Positions 22,726 to 31,813 of a DNA stretch of 64,000 nt are shown in pieces. Location of the stretch: the NCBI RefSeq assembly GCF_006546825.1, contig NZ_VICC01000005.1:124001-188000 (forward strand), written 5' to 3'. This DNA comes from Actinomyces oris (GTDB lineage: Bacteria; Actinomycetota; Actinomycetes; Actinomycetales; Actinomycetaceae). Below the pieces are notes generated by a model. It was not told where the DNA came from, ran no database searches, and saw nothing but the letters and a program-made list of their open reading frames with translations. Position 1 is the first letter of the stretch. Each line of letters starts with the position of its first letter. The position numbers were made by a program, and so were the translations under genes.

Positions 22726-25143
22726 TTAGCTCGCACCGGCTGCCTCAGTCTGTTCGGTCTGGGGACCTGCCTTGAGGGTCTCCAGCGGTTCGCCGGAGAA
22801 GTAGATCCGCAGGGACAGCGCCTCCAGCATCGTCGTGTCGCCCGGCCGGTCGTGATGGCAGTCCGTGAGACTCTCGGCGGCGCGGCCCTCGGGTTCGGCG
22901 GCCGTGGTCCTGACCTCCTTGACCTCGCCGGAGCCGTCCGTCTCGATGATGACGTCGGCCTGGGTGTCCTGGGGGCTTCGGCTCACGCGCCGTGCCTGGG
23001 AGAAGGGTGCTGTGTGAGGCTGGGGGACCGCCCAGGTCGAGTCCCAGGCCAGGTGCCAGTCGGTCCCGCGTCCCTCGGGCAGGACGACATCGACCTGGTC
23101 CAGGGCGCCGTTGATGACCACGAGCATGTCGTCGTCGTTCCAAGGGTGGCCCGAGCGCAGCATCTGGACGACGCGAGTGTGCGGGTCGTGCCAGGAGTCC
23201 CCGTCCATCGGTGCGGCATCCGCCCGGTACCAGGCCAGATCCGCGATCGCGTCGCCTTCCAGGACCTGGCCGGTCGCGAAGCGCGAGGGGCGCACCACCG
23301 GGTGGCTGTGGCGCTGGTGGATGAGGAATCGCGTCGTGGCGACCAGGTCGCGCTGCCAGACCTCCAGGTTCCAGTCCACCCAGGAGAGCACGGAGTCCTG
23401 GCAGTAGCAGTTGTTGTTGCCCTGCTGGGTGCGTCCCATCTCGTCGCCCGCCACCAGCATGGGGGTCCCGGCGCTCAGCAGCACGGTGGCCAGCAGGTTG
23501 CGCATCGACCGGCGGCGCAGCACCTCGATCGGGCCGCCGTTGATGCCCTCGACGACGTCCCCCTCGAAGCCGTGGTTCCAGGAACGGTTGTTGGAGTTGC
23601 CGTCCCGGTTGTCCTCCTTGTTGGCCAGATTGTGCTTGTGGTCGTAGACCACCAGGTCGCGCAGGGTGAAGCCATCGTGCGCGGCCACGAAGTTGACCGA
23701 GCCCAGCGGGCCGCGACCACCGGGGAACTCCCCGTGGCTGAACAGGTCCGCGCTGCCCGACAGGCGCGTGGCCAGGTCTCGCAGGTCCGAGCCCAGACGG
23801 CCCTTGGAGATCTCCGAGGCGTCATGCAGCCAGAAGGAGCGCGTGGTGTCACGGAAGTGGTCGTTCCAGTCCTGGAAGGGCTCGGGGAACTGCCCGGTGC
23901 GCCAGCCGCCGGGCCCCACGTCCCAGGGCTCGCTGATGAGCTTGACCGTGCTGAGCACCGGGTCCGTGGCGATCGCCGTGAGCAGCGGGTGACGCGGAGA
24001 GAACTCCGCGGCGTGGCGCCCCAGAGTGGTGGCCAGGTCGAAGCGGAAGCCGTCGACACCGACCTCGGTGACCCAGTAGCGCAGCGAGTCCAGAACCAGC
24101 CGGATCGCACCCGTGGCCCGGAAGTCCACCGTGTTGCCGGTGCCGGTGACGTCCATGTACTGCGCCGGCAGGTAGGGGGCGTGCAGGTAGTAGTCCAGGT
24201 TGTCCAGGCCGCGCAGGCTCAAGGACGGGCCATCGACACCGCCCTCGCAGGTGTGGTTGTAGACGACGTCGAGCACGACCTCCAGGCCGGCCTCGTGGAG
24301 CATGGAGACCATGCCGCGGACCTCGTCCAGGACCGCCTGCGGGCCGGCCGCACGCGCCGCGGCCGTGGCGTAAGAGGGCTCGGGCGCGAAGTAGCTCAGC
24401 GTGGAGTAGCCCCAGTAGTTGCTCAGGCCCCGCTTGGTCAGGAAGGGCTCGCTCACCGAGGCGTGGATCGGCAGCAGCTCGATCGTGGTGATCCCCAGGG
24501 CCTTGAGGTGCTCGACCGTCACCGAGTGGGCCAGCCCCGCGTAGGTGCCGCGCAGCTCCTCGGGCACCCCGGGCAGCTGGTAGGTCAGGCCCTTGACATG
24601 GGCCTCATAGATGACGGCGCGCTCGCGGGGCACACGCGGGCCCGGAACCACCGGGAAGGTGTCACCGGTGACCACGCCGACGGCGGTGCTGCCGGCCGAG
24701 TCCAGGCGCGAGGGCCTCCACGGCTCGGCCGCAGGGACCAGGTCATCGGTGACCTCATGGGCGTAGACGGCCGGCCCCAGGTCCACGTGGCCGTCCAGGG
24801 CCCGGGCGTAGGGGTCCAGCAGCAGCTTGCGGGGGTTGTAGAGCAGGCCCTCGTGCGGGTTCCAGGGGCCGTGGGCGCGGTAGCCATAGCGCTGACCGGC
24901 ACCGACACCGGGGACGTGCGCGCTCCACAGGCCCCGCGAGGGCCCGTGCATCCCGATCCGGGTCTCCTCCACCACGGCGCCGTCGGCATCCATGGTCAGC
25001 AGGCACAGGTCCACGGCCGTGGCATGCGGGGCGTGGACCGCGAAGTCCGCGCCATCTCCGTTCAGGGTGACGCCCAGCCCGTGGTCGGGAGCTGCGGGCA
25101 GGTCGGCGCGCGGTGCTGGAGCGGGCTCTGGCGTCGAAGGCAT
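22726..25143 (-). CDS. glgX: Glycogen debranching enzyme GlgX
   Basis: An 805-residue GH13 isoamylase/debranching enzyme that cleaves alpha-1,6 branches left after phosphorylase action. It has an N-terminal CBM48-like domain (DFAVHAPHATAVDLCL) and a barrel with YEAHVKGLTYQLPGVPE, VVLDVVYNHTCEGG, nucleophile region VDGFRFDLATTLGR near residue 367, acid/base region ISEPWDVGPGG near 406 and FVAAHDGFTLRDLV near 484. I chose ATG 25143 (MPSTPEPAPAP) with a GACAAT hexamer six bases upstream; a GTG at 25179 adds 12 residues and cannot be excluded. It lies on the same strand as the other glucan genes but is separated from them by the hydrolase and trpS. Confidence 0.93.
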   Translation of the reverse strand: MPSTPEPAPAPRADLPAAPDHGLGVTLNGDGADFAVHAPHATAVDLCLLTMDADGAVVEETRIGMHGPSRGLWSAHVPGVGAGQRYGYRAHGPWNPHEGLLYNPRKLLLDPYARALDGHVDLGPAVYAHEVTDDLVPAAEPWRPSRLDSAGSTAVGVVTGDTFPVVPGPRVPRERAVIYEAHVKGLTYQLPGVPEELRGTYAGLAHSVTVEHLKALGITTIELLPIHASVSEPFLTKRGLSNYWGYSTLSYFAPEPSYATAAARAAGPQAVLDEVRGMVSMLHEAGLEVVLDVVYNHTCEGGVDGPSLSLRGLDNLDYYLHAPYLPAQYMDVTGTGNTVDFRATGAIRLVLDSLRYWVTEVGVDGFRFDLATTLGRHAAEFSPRHPLLTAIATDPVLSTVKLISEPWDVGPGGWRTGQFPEPFQDWNDHFRDTTRSFWLHDASEISKGRLGSDLRDLATRLSGSADLFSHGEFPGGRGPLGSVNFVAAHDGFTLRDLVVYDHKHNLANKEDNRDGNSNNRSWNHGFEGDVVEGINGGPIEVLRRRSMRNLLATVLLSAGTPMLVAGDEMGRTQQGNNNCYCQDSVLSWVDWNLEVWQRDLVATTRFLIHQRHSHPVVRPSRFATGQVLEGDAIADLAWYRADAAPMDGDSWHDPHTRVVQMLRSGHPWNDDDMLVVINGALDQVDVVLPEGRGTDWHLAWDSTWAVPQPHTAPFSQARRVSRSPQDTQADVIIETDGSGEVKEVRTTAAEPEGRAAESLTDCHHDRPGDTTMLEALSLRIYFSGEPLETLKAGPQTEQTEAAGAS

Positions 25144-25298
25144 GGGCCCATTGTCATGGCGGCCGCTGGTTGCTACCACTTGAAGGGACGTGAGGTCTCC
25201 CTCGTGGGAGTGCGCCCCGTCGCGTTCAACCCACCCGCTGTGACTGCCTCGTCATCATCGCGTCGTCTTCATCCCTGTCCTGACGCCGTGTCAGGGTG

Positions 25299-25312
25299 AC
25301 TGAGCGCTCAGT
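25299..25312. promoter_or_regulatory. 14-bp palindrome between glgX and etfB, possible operator
   Basis: ACTGAGCGCTCAGT is a perfect palindrome 35 bases upstream of the etfB start and 156 bases upstream of glgX. The length and symmetry suit a dimeric TetR- or GntR-type repressor; no regulator gene is adjacent. Confidence 0.4.
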
Positions 25313-25346
25313 GGCGAGATGCCGCTGTTATGGCAACCTTGAGCCC

Positions 25347-26105
25347 ATGAGAATCGTGGTCTGCATCAAGCACGTTCCTGACGTCCAGTCCGAGCGTCGC
25401 ATCGAGGACGGCCGCCTCGTGCGCGGCGAGGAGGACGTCCTCAACGAGCTCGACGAGAACGCCGTCGAGGCCGCCGTCGCCCTGGCCGAGGAGGCCGACG
25501 GCGAGGTCATCGCCCTGACCATGGGGCCGGAGGATGCTGAGGACGGGGTGCGTCGCGCCCTGCAGATGGGGGCCGACTCCGGGGTCGTCGTGGCCGATGA
25601 CGACCTGGCCGGCGCCGACGTCGTCACCACCGCCCGGGTCCTGGCCGCCGCCATCGAGCGCATCGGCGAGGTCGACCTGGTCGTCACCGGAATGGCCTCC
25701 CTGGACTCTATGACCTCCATGCTGCCCGGCGCCCTGGCCGCCGCCCTGCACCTTCCGGCCGTCACGCTGGCCAACCGGCTCGAGGTCGACGGCGGCGCCG
25801 TAACCGTCACCCGCACCGTGGGCACCGTCCGCGAGGTCCTCAGTGCGCCGCTGCCCGCGCTCGTCAGCGTCACCGACCAGGCCAACGAGCCCCGCTACCC
25901 CAACTTCGCCGCCATGCGCGCCGCGAAGAAGAAGCCCATCGACTTCTGGGATGTTTCCGAGCTCGGCCTTCAGATCGCCGAGCCGGCCGTCGCCGTCGTC
26001 GACGACGAGGCCCGACCCGCCCGTGAGGCCGGCATCATCCGCACCGACGCCGGAGAGGCGGGCCGCGAGCTCGCCGCCTGGCTCGTGGAGAACAAGCTCG
26101 TCTGA
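25347..26105 (+). CDS. etfB: Electron transfer flavoprotein beta subunit
   Basis: A 252-residue protein beginning MRIVVCIKHVPDVQSERRI, the standard EtfB opening. Further landmarks are LNELDENAVEAAVALAEE, ALTMGPEDAEDGVRRALQMGAD, TGMASLDSMTSMLPG and NEPRYPNFAAMRAAKKKPI (the AMP-binding and recognition-loop region). It pairs with EtfA to pass electrons from flavin dehydrogenases to an acceptor. I chose ATG 25347 on homology; a frame upstream to 25296 is non-conserved. etfA follows after 97 bases. No acyl-CoA dehydrogenase or ETF-quinone oxidoreductase lies nearby, so the electron donor and acceptor cannot be named. Confidence 0.93.
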   Translation: MRIVVCIKHVPDVQSERRIEDGRLVRGEEDVLNELDENAVEAAVALAEEADGEVIALTMGPEDAEDGVRRALQMGADSGVVVADDDLAGADVVTTARVLAAAIERIGEVDLVVTGMASLDSMTSMLPGALAAALHLPAVTLANRLEVDGGAVTVTRTVGTVREVLSAPLPALVSVTDQANEPRYPNFAAMRAAKKKPIDFWDVSELGLQIAEPAVAVVDDEARPAREAGIIRTDAGEAGRELAAWLVENKLV

Positions 26106-26202
26106 CGGCCGGCCGCAGTGCCCGCCCACGTCCCGGCAGGGGCGCTGGACGCCGTCGCGCCGCCCGCTCGCCTCCTACCACTCGCGAAAGAAGCTGATTC
26201 CC

Positions 26203-27183
26203 ATGCTCGATGCCCCCCTGCTCGTCCTCGTCGACCTCGAGACCACCGAGGCCGCCCCCACCGGCCCCAGCCTGGAGCTGCTCACCGCCGCCCGGGAGCT
26301 GACCGGCGGCGACGTCGTCGCCCTGGCCCTCCAGCCTCTGGGTGAGGCCGCCTCAGCGGCCCTGGCCGGCGCCGGAGCCACCCGCTTGCTGTCCGCCGAC
26401 CTGGGTGAGGCCGCCCACCTGCCCGCCACCGCAGCCGACGCCGTCGTGGCGGCCGTCGGCGCCGTCCAGCCCGCCGCGGTCCTGGTCGTCTCCGACTACC
26501 GCGGCAAGGAGCTGGCCGGACGGGCCGCCGTCGTGCTCGGCTCGGCCTGCGTCAGCGACGTCACCGCCCTGGAGGCCGCCGGCACCGAGCTGCGCGCCTC
26601 CAAGCTGGTCCTGTCCGGCTCCTGGTCCACCACCGCCGGCGTCGCCTCGGGCGGCAACGCACCGATCATCGCCGTGCGCCCCGGGATCGCCGAGGTCGCC
26701 GCGACTGAGGGGGTGCCCCTGACGGCCGAGCCCCTCGAGGTCCCCGTCAGCGCCGAGGCCGCCGCCGTGCGCCTCGTCTCGCGTGAGGCCACCTCCGTGG
26801 CCTCCGGTCCGGTCCTGAGCGAGGCGCGCACTGTCGTCGTGGGCGGCCGCGGCGTGGACGGCGACTTCGACCTGGTCCGCTCCCTGGCCCAGCCGCTCGA
26901 CGCCGCGGTGGGAGCCACCCGCGTGGCCTGCGACGAGGGCTGGATCGAGCGCAGCGCCCAGATCGGTCAGACCGGCGAGACCATCTCCCCACGCCTGTAC
27001 ATCGGCCTGGGCGTCTCCGGCGCTGTCCACCACACCAGCGGCATCCAGGGGGCCGGCACCGTCGTCGCCATCTGCGACGACTCCGAGGCCCCGATCTTCG
27101 AGATGGCCGACTTCGGCGTCGTCGGCGACGTCACCGAGGTCGTGCCCCAGCTCGTCGAGGAGCTCGCCAGGCTGCGCGGCTGA
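26203..27183 (+). CDS. etfA: Electron transfer flavoprotein alpha subunit
   Basis: A 326-residue protein. The C-terminal FAD-binding domain contains GQTGETISPRLYIGLGVSG and AVHHTSGIQGAGTVVAICDD around residues 260-300, which is diagnostic of EtfA, and EVVPQLVEELARLRG at the end. The N-terminal part is the alpha/beta pseudo-AMP domain. I chose ATG 26203, with GAAAGAAG at 26186-26193; the frame upstream is a shadow of etfB. It is cotranscribed with etfB and ends at a bidirectional hairpin. Confidence 0.93.
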   Translation: MLDAPLLVLVDLETTEAAPTGPSLELLTAARELTGGDVVALALQPLGEAASAALAGAGATRLLSADLGEAAHLPATAADAVVAAVGAVQPAAVLVVSDYRGKELAGRAAVVLGSACVSDVTALEAAGTELRASKLVLSGSWSTTAGVASGGNAPIIAVRPGIAEVAATEGVPLTAEPLEVPVSAEAAAVRLVSREATSVASGPVLSEARTVVVGGRGVDGDFDLVRSLAQPLDAAVGATRVACDEGWIERSAQIGQTGETISPRLYIGLGVSGAVHHTSGIQGAGTVVAICDDSEAPIFEMADFGVVGDVTEVVPQLVEELARLRG

Positions 27184-27215
27184 GCTCGTCCTCAACGACC
27201 TCGTCCTCAATGACA

Positions 27216-27256
27216 TTGTGGGGGTGCCCCGTCTCATCGACGGCGCACCCCCACAA
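27216..27256. terminator. Bidirectional hairpin between etfA and the 770-residue membrane-protein gene
   Basis: A perfect 12-bp stem (27216-27227 with 27245-27256, TTGTGGGGGTGC) with a 17-base loop between convergent genes. Confidence 0.8.
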
Positions 27257-27269
27257 CGCGCACGGGGCG

Positions 27270-29582
27270 TCAGCTCCTCCGGTGCCCCAGTCCGGTGACC
27301 TTGAAGCCGTCCTCACTGGGAGTGAGGATGAGCCAGGCCCCGTACTCGAACTGAGCGCGGTGGTTGGGAAGCGGCTGCATCCAGGGCTTGGACTGATCCT
27401 CCGAGGTCATCGGGCACAGGATCGACCCGGGAGCCAGATCCTCAGAGATCACCATGGTCCCGAACAACGAGTCCTTGGGGCCCGCCAGCAGGCAGGAGGC
27501 CACCTTGCCTCCCTTGGGCAGGTAGGCGCTGCGCGCCGTGGCGTCACCGGCCTGCGTGGAGCCGGCCGGCTCATCCAGGGAGGAGAGCACCGCGGAGTCG
27601 ACCTGGTCGGTGACCTTACTGTCCTCCTTAGCAGCCAGGGCGTCGTAGACAGCCTGAACCTTGACCAGTGACGGGCGGTGGATGTCCTGGGTCGGGAGGT
27701 GGTAGACGACGTCGAACAGCGCCAGGGACTCACCGTCCCACTGAGCGGCGACGGCGGCCGTCCCCGAACCGGAACAGGCCTTGCAGTCCATGTCCCCGGC
27801 GACCATGAGCTGGGGCATGTTGAACAGCACGGTTCCGCCCACGACGCGCAGGTTCTCCATATGGGTTGCCGGAGTGTAGCCGATCTCGTTGCTGCCCTCC
27901 ATGATGAGGGAGCCGACCATCTGCTTGTCCCCGTTGTAGGCGGCCATGACGTCGAAGGCCGCAGCGGTGCCGCTGTTGCACTCCAGAACCGCGACCGTCA
28001 CCGGGGAGGAGCCGAAGAAGCCCGGCTGAGCCTCCTTCAGCGCGACGGTGAAGTTGCTTCCGCCAGGGCCGTTGCCCGCCGCCGCGGTCGCGGTGCCGCT
28101 GGAGAAGGTGAGGCTGGTCTTGTCATCCTTCATCTTCTCGACCACCTGCGACTTCGTCGTGCCGCGGACCACGGAGGCGAAGCCGTCGGCGCAAACGGTC
28201 GGGACATCGAGGGTGGTGCCGCCCAGCTCCTCCAGGCTGGGGGCGGGCTTGGCTGCGGAGGTCGGGGCTGAGGTCGGCAGCGCCGTGGCGCGGGTCGAGC
28301 TCGAGCCGGAGTCGAAGGTCATGACCGACGTCGTCGAGCCGTTGAAGACCACGACGTAGCCATCGCCGGCCGCCCACGAGGTCACCGGGGTGGAGACCCT
28401 CCAGATCGTGCTCCCGTCGACCGGGTCGAGGGCGCGCAGCGAGTCCGGGTAGGCCATGACGAGGGCCCCCTTGCTGGTCTGCCAGCGGGGTACCACCTCG
28501 GTGCCCAAGGTGTTGAGAGCGCCCGCGCCCTCGGGGAGCTTGCTCGACCACAGCACGCTGCTGCCGTCCAGGCCGGCCACCGTGACGCCGTCACTGACCA
28601 CCCAGACATCACGGCTCATCGGCAGGTTGACACTGACGAGCTTGCGGGGCGCCTCGACTCGGGTCGCCCACACCGGCTTGGAACCGTCGAGCTTCAGCCC
28701 CGAGACCTTCTCCCGGTTGACGCTCACGGTTCCGTCGGAGCTGACCGACAGGGGTTTTCCGTCCCCGGGAGTGTCGCTCAGCCGCACCGAGGCGGGTGCC
28801 GGTCCCGACGCCCGCGTGCTCGGTGACGCCGGTGCGCCAGGAGTGGAGGACGGGGCGGCGGAGGGAGCCGCGGGGCCCACGGGGTTCGTGGGGGCCATGC
28901 CATTGGGGATCTTCGAGGGCCCGCTCTGGGAGGGAGCGGCCGAGCGGGCGTCACTGGGCTGGGGTGCAACCGGTGAGGCGGGCGCCGTGGGGGCCTCGGC
29001 GGAGACAGTTGAGGGCTTGGCGGGGGAGTTGATCCCCGAGGCCAGATCGATGCTGATCTGGTCACCGCAGTCCAAGGTCTTGGCGTTCATCCGGCAGTCG
29101 AGGTACTGGCCAGCCAGATTATCGGGGATGGGGACCTGCCACGCGGCGTAGGACGACGATGAGCTCGGGTTCAAAGCCACCAGTGCCTCACGTCGATCAG
29201 CGATCACCCGCAGGATCGTCAGCTGCTTGCTGGTGATCGTCGTGGTGCTGTTGGCGTCGAAGGGTGCCGCCGCGAGCTCCTTACCGATGTTGGACAGGTC
29301 CTGCTGCGCCTGGAGGATCGGGGCCGTGACCATGGAGAGCGGGTCGGAGCTGCGCGTCAGCGCCCAGATGCCTCCACCGCCGAGCGCCAGGACCAGGGCG
29401 ACGACGGCGCTGAGGATCCCGAGCCGTGCCCGACGGCGCCGCTGAGGCGGAGGCGGTGAGGCGAGGGCAGGAGGCCCCTGGGGCGGCGCCGCAGGCGGCG
29501 GGGTCGTGGATGAGGGGGCCTCCGGGGAAGGCGATTCGGGAGCAGGGGAGTCAGGAGCAGGGGAGTCAGGAGACGGAGACAT
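27270..29582 (-). CDS. Membrane-anchored beta-propeller-like protein, hypothetical
   Basis: A 770-residue protein. It has a Pro/Ser-rich cytoplasmic N-terminus with imperfect SPAPESP-like repeats, a basic stop (PPPPQRRRRARLG), one transmembrane helix at about residues 53-75 (ILSAVVALVLALGGGGIWAL), then a large exterior region. That part has a Pro/Ala/Ser linker (about residues 185-270) and WD/PQQ-like blades (DVWVVSDGVTVAGLDGSSVLW, RALDPVDGSTIWRVS, GYVVVFNGSTTSVMT). A C-terminal domain carries several Cys, including DMDCKACSGSG. TAGGCT six bases before the ATG (29589-29594) suggests a leaderless start. The role is unknown; an envelope scaffold or sensor is possible. Confidence 0.75.
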   Translation of the reverse strand: MSPSPDSPAPDSPAPESPSPEAPSSTTPPPAAPPQGPPALASPPPPQRRRRARLGILSAVVALVLALGGGGIWALTRSSDPLSMVTAPILQAQQDLSNIGKELAAAPFDANSTTTITSKQLTILRVIADRREALVALNPSSSSSYAAWQVPIPDNLAGQYLDCRMNAKTLDCGDQISIDLASGINSPAKPSTVSAEAPTAPASPVAPQPSDARSAAPSQSGPSKIPNGMAPTNPVGPAAPSAAPSSTPGAPASPSTRASGPAPASVRLSDTPGDGKPLSVSSDGTVSVNREKVSGLKLDGSKPVWATRVEAPRKLVSVNLPMSRDVWVVSDGVTVAGLDGSSVLWSSKLPEGAGALNTLGTEVVPRWQTSKGALVMAYPDSLRALDPVDGSTIWRVSTPVTSWAAGDGYVVVFNGSTTSVMTFDSGSSSTRATALPTSAPTSAAKPAPSLEELGGTTLDVPTVCADGFASVVRGTTKSQVVEKMKDDKTSLTFSSGTATAAAGNGPGGSNFTVALKEAQPGFFGSSPVTVAVLECNSGTAAAFDVMAAYNGDKQMVGSLIMEGSNEIGYTPATHMENLRVVGGTVLFNMPQLMVAGDMDCKACSGSGTAAVAAQWDGESLALFDVVYHLPTQDIHRPSLVKVQAVYDALAAKEDSKVTDQVDSAVLSSLDEPAGSTQAGDATARSAYLPKGGKVASCLLAGPKDSLFGTMVISEDLAPGSILCPMTSEDQSKPWMQPLPNHRAQFEYGAWLILTPSEDGFKVTGLGHRRS

Positions 29583-29724
29583 AACCGCAGCCTAGAAGGA
29601 AATGGGCCGGCCGAGAGGCGGAATAAGATTCGTACCGATCGGTTGAATAGACTTCCTGTCGTGCGGGCACATGTCCGTAGGAATGTGCCGTCATGTCCGT
29701 ATCCGGCACAGCCCGGGTGGGACG

Positions 29725-30912
29725 TCAGGCGACGGCGTGGCTGGGGGACTGCTCGGACGCGACGGTCGCCTGGGCCAGGACCTGGTCGCCGTCGTCGCCG
29801 CCGTAGATGACCAGGCTCTGACCGGCGGCCACGCCACGCAAGGGCACGGCCAGGTCGGCGTGCAGGAGCCCGCGCGCCGCATCGACGCGGACCCTTGCCG
29901 GGACCGGGCGGCCGTGAGCGCGCACCTGGACGCTGGCCTCCTGCCAGCCGACGGCGGGGGAGCCGTCAGAATCGGTGGTGCCGGTGTCCGGGCCGGTGGT
30001 GAGCGGCTCGGGGTCGGCGAGCAGAACGAGCCCGTCGCCGTCGACCGCGGTGCGGCTGAGCAGCTCCTCGGGGCCGACGACGACCTCGTTGGTGGCCGGA
30101 TGCGTCTCGATGACGTAGCGGGGGCGGCCGTCCTCGGCCGGGCGGGACAGACCCAGGCCCTTGCGCTGGCCGACGGTGAAACCGAAGTAGCCCTGATGGG
30201 TGCCCAGGACCTCGCCGTCGGGGGAGACCATGGCGCCCTCGTGGGCGCCGAGCGAGCGGGTCAGGAAACCGCGCGTGTCGCCGTCGGCCACGAAGCAGAT
30301 GTCGTAGGAGTCCGGCTTGGAGGCCACCGGCAGCCCCCGGGACTCGGCCTCGGCGCGCACCTGCGCCTTGGAAGGGGCATCGCCCAGCGGGAAGAGCGCC
30401 CGGGCCAGGCCCTCGCGGCCCGAGACGGCCAGAACATAGGACTGGTCCTTGGCGGCGTCGACGGCGCGGCGCAGCGTGAGGCCCGTGGTGTCGCCGGGGC
30501 GGCCGGAGGAGGCGCCGCCGCTCAGGCGCGCATAGTGGCCGGTGGCGACGGCGTCGAAGCCCAGGGCCAGGGCCCGCTCCAGGAGGGCGTCGAACTTGAC
30601 GCGCTCGTTGCAGCGCACACAGGGATTGGGTGTGCGTCCGGCGCGGTACTCGTCGAGGAAGTCGGCCACGACGCGCTCCTCGAACTCCTCGGACAGGTCC
30701 CACACGTAGAAGGGGATGCCCAGGATCTGGGCGGCCCAGCGGGCGTCGGCGGAGTCCTCGATGGAGCAGCAGCCACGCGAACCCGAACGGGTCTGGGCCC
30801 GGTTGCGGGTCAGGGCCATGTGGACGCCCACGACCTCGTGACCGGCGTCGACGGCGCGCGCCGCGGCCACGGCGGAGTCGACTCCACCGGACAGGGCGGC
30901 CAGGACGCGCAC
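29725..30912 (-). CDS. mnmA: tRNA-specific 2-thiouridylase MnmA
   Basis: A 395-residue enzyme that thiolates U34 of tRNA-Lys, -Glu and -Gln. It has the PP-loop [14 protein letters not shown] at residues about 4-17, the first catalytic Cys in [15 protein letters not shown] near 100, GHYARLSG, the second catalytic Cys in [17 protein letters not shown] near 203 and [14 protein letters not shown]. The GTG start has AAGGAG six bases upstream. The likely sulfur donor is the cysteine desulfurase encoded about 1.3 kb upstream on the same strand. Confidence 0.95.
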   Translation of the reverse strand: MRVLAALSGGVDSAVAAARAVDAGHEVVGVHMALTRNRAQTRSGSRGCCSIEDSADARWAAQILGIPFYVWDLSEEFEERVVADFLDEYRAGRTPNPCVRCNERVKFDALLERALALGFDAVATGHYARLSGGASSGRPGDTTGLTLRRAVDAAKDQSYVLAVSGREGLARALFPLGDAPSKAQVRAEAESRGLPVASKPDSYDICFVADGDTRGFLTRSLGAHEGAMVSPDGEVLGTHQGYFGFTVGQRKGLGLSRPAEDGRPRYVIETHPATNEVVVGPEELLSRTAVDGDGLVLLADPEPLTTGPDTGTTDSDGSPAVGWQEASVQVRAHGRPVPARVRVDAARGLLHADLAVPLRGVAAGQSLVIYGGDDGDQVLAQATVASEQSPSHAVA

Positions 30913-31322
30913 GAGGATCTCCTTCAGGCAGACGGGTAGCCGTTGCTACGGGCCGTGGCAGGCTACCGCAGGTCGACCGCGACGGGGCAACCGGAAGAAC
31001 CCAGGGGACCTCGTGGCGCCCGGCAAAGAAGGCGCTGAGGGAGGAGATGTCATACCTGACAAGTGCGTCACCGGCGCCGGCAGCTTCACCCTGACCCTGC
31101 GCGACCAGCGTTGATGCGCAGAGTTCTTCGTTATCCGTCGGGGGAGTGCAAGCGCATTCTCAGCGTGGCGGGTGAGCATGTGACGGTAGTGCCCAGGCAT
31201 GTTCCAGCAGCGCCTGACCAGTGGCGTCATGCTCTTCGTCGGGCTCGACTCGACAAAGGCGTGGCAGTGCGTGTCAGTGTGCTCATGGTGCTCTTGCCTC
31301 ATCGTTCACGAAAGGAGTCGCG
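30913..31322. other. Intergenic region upstream of mnmA with stacked inverted repeats
   Basis: About 410 bases with no convincing gene; short open frames lack good starts. Near mnmA, GGTAGCC (30935-30941) pairs with GGCTACC (30961-30967), while the overlapping GTAGC (30936-30940) can pair with GCTAC (30945-30949), giving two mutually exclusive hairpins in the mnmA leader. The right end is the upstream region of the 31323 gene. Confidence 0.45.
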
Positions 31323-31619
31323 ATGTCTGATGCGTGGTTGGCCTTCTTGGTTATTTTCGCCATGCTGCTGGCGATCTGGCGGATAGCAGATGGTCGAGAG
31401 CGTCCGATGACGAAGAGCGAGCAGGAACGCATGTTCTTCCGGCAGACCTACAGCCTGTCGATCGATCGCATGCTCTCGGAGAGCCCGCTGGACCGGGACG
31501 AGGTACGGCGCCTGCGTGACTCCGGGAGAAGGGACGGGAGTGCGCGAGCCATCAGATACGTACAAGAATGGGACCCCGTTCCTCGGGAGATCGCCGCTCA
31601 GTTCGTCGACCGCGTGTGA
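31323..31619 (+). CDS. Small single-span membrane protein, hypothetical
   Basis: A 98-residue protein starting MSDAWLAFLVIFAMLLAIWR, an N-terminal transmembrane helix, followed by a charged cytoplasmic helical region (SEQERMFFRQTYSLSIDRML, DRDEVRRLRDSGRRDGSARA). AAAGGAGT is seven bases before the ATG, a strong site. The longer open frame to 31221 has no ribosome site and is not favoured. It has no recognised family. It sits with the DUF5655 gene between mnmA and the cysteine desulfurase gene, convergent with the DUF5655 gene. Confidence 0.7.
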   Translation: MSDAWLAFLVIFAMLLAIWRIADGRERPMTKSEQERMFFRQTYSLSIDRMLSESPLDRDEVRRLRDSGRRDGSARAIRYVQEWDPVPREIAAQFVDRV

Positions 31620-31813
31620 GAGGGGCTGCGCTGGATCGAGAACTGCGTTCTCCGCCCAGGACGTACTTTTCCCCCACACGACTGCTGACGGACTCCAGTC
31701 GTTTGGGGACATCGCAGTCCTCGGTCACCAAGTACGTCCCCGATGGCCAAGAACTCGGGCTCAAGAGCGGATGGCCGGCAGCATGGCGCTGTTGCGTGGC
31801 CATTGAGGGTCAC

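Noticed and set aside
22558-25299. 913-codon plus-strand open frame opposite glgX
   Set aside because: Antisense shadow; low-complexity His/Gly/Val/Gln composition and no homology signal.
31012-31120. Short GTG-started frame ending KCVTGAGSFTLTLRDQR
   Set aside because: Too short, no ribosome site and no conserved context; left as intergenic.
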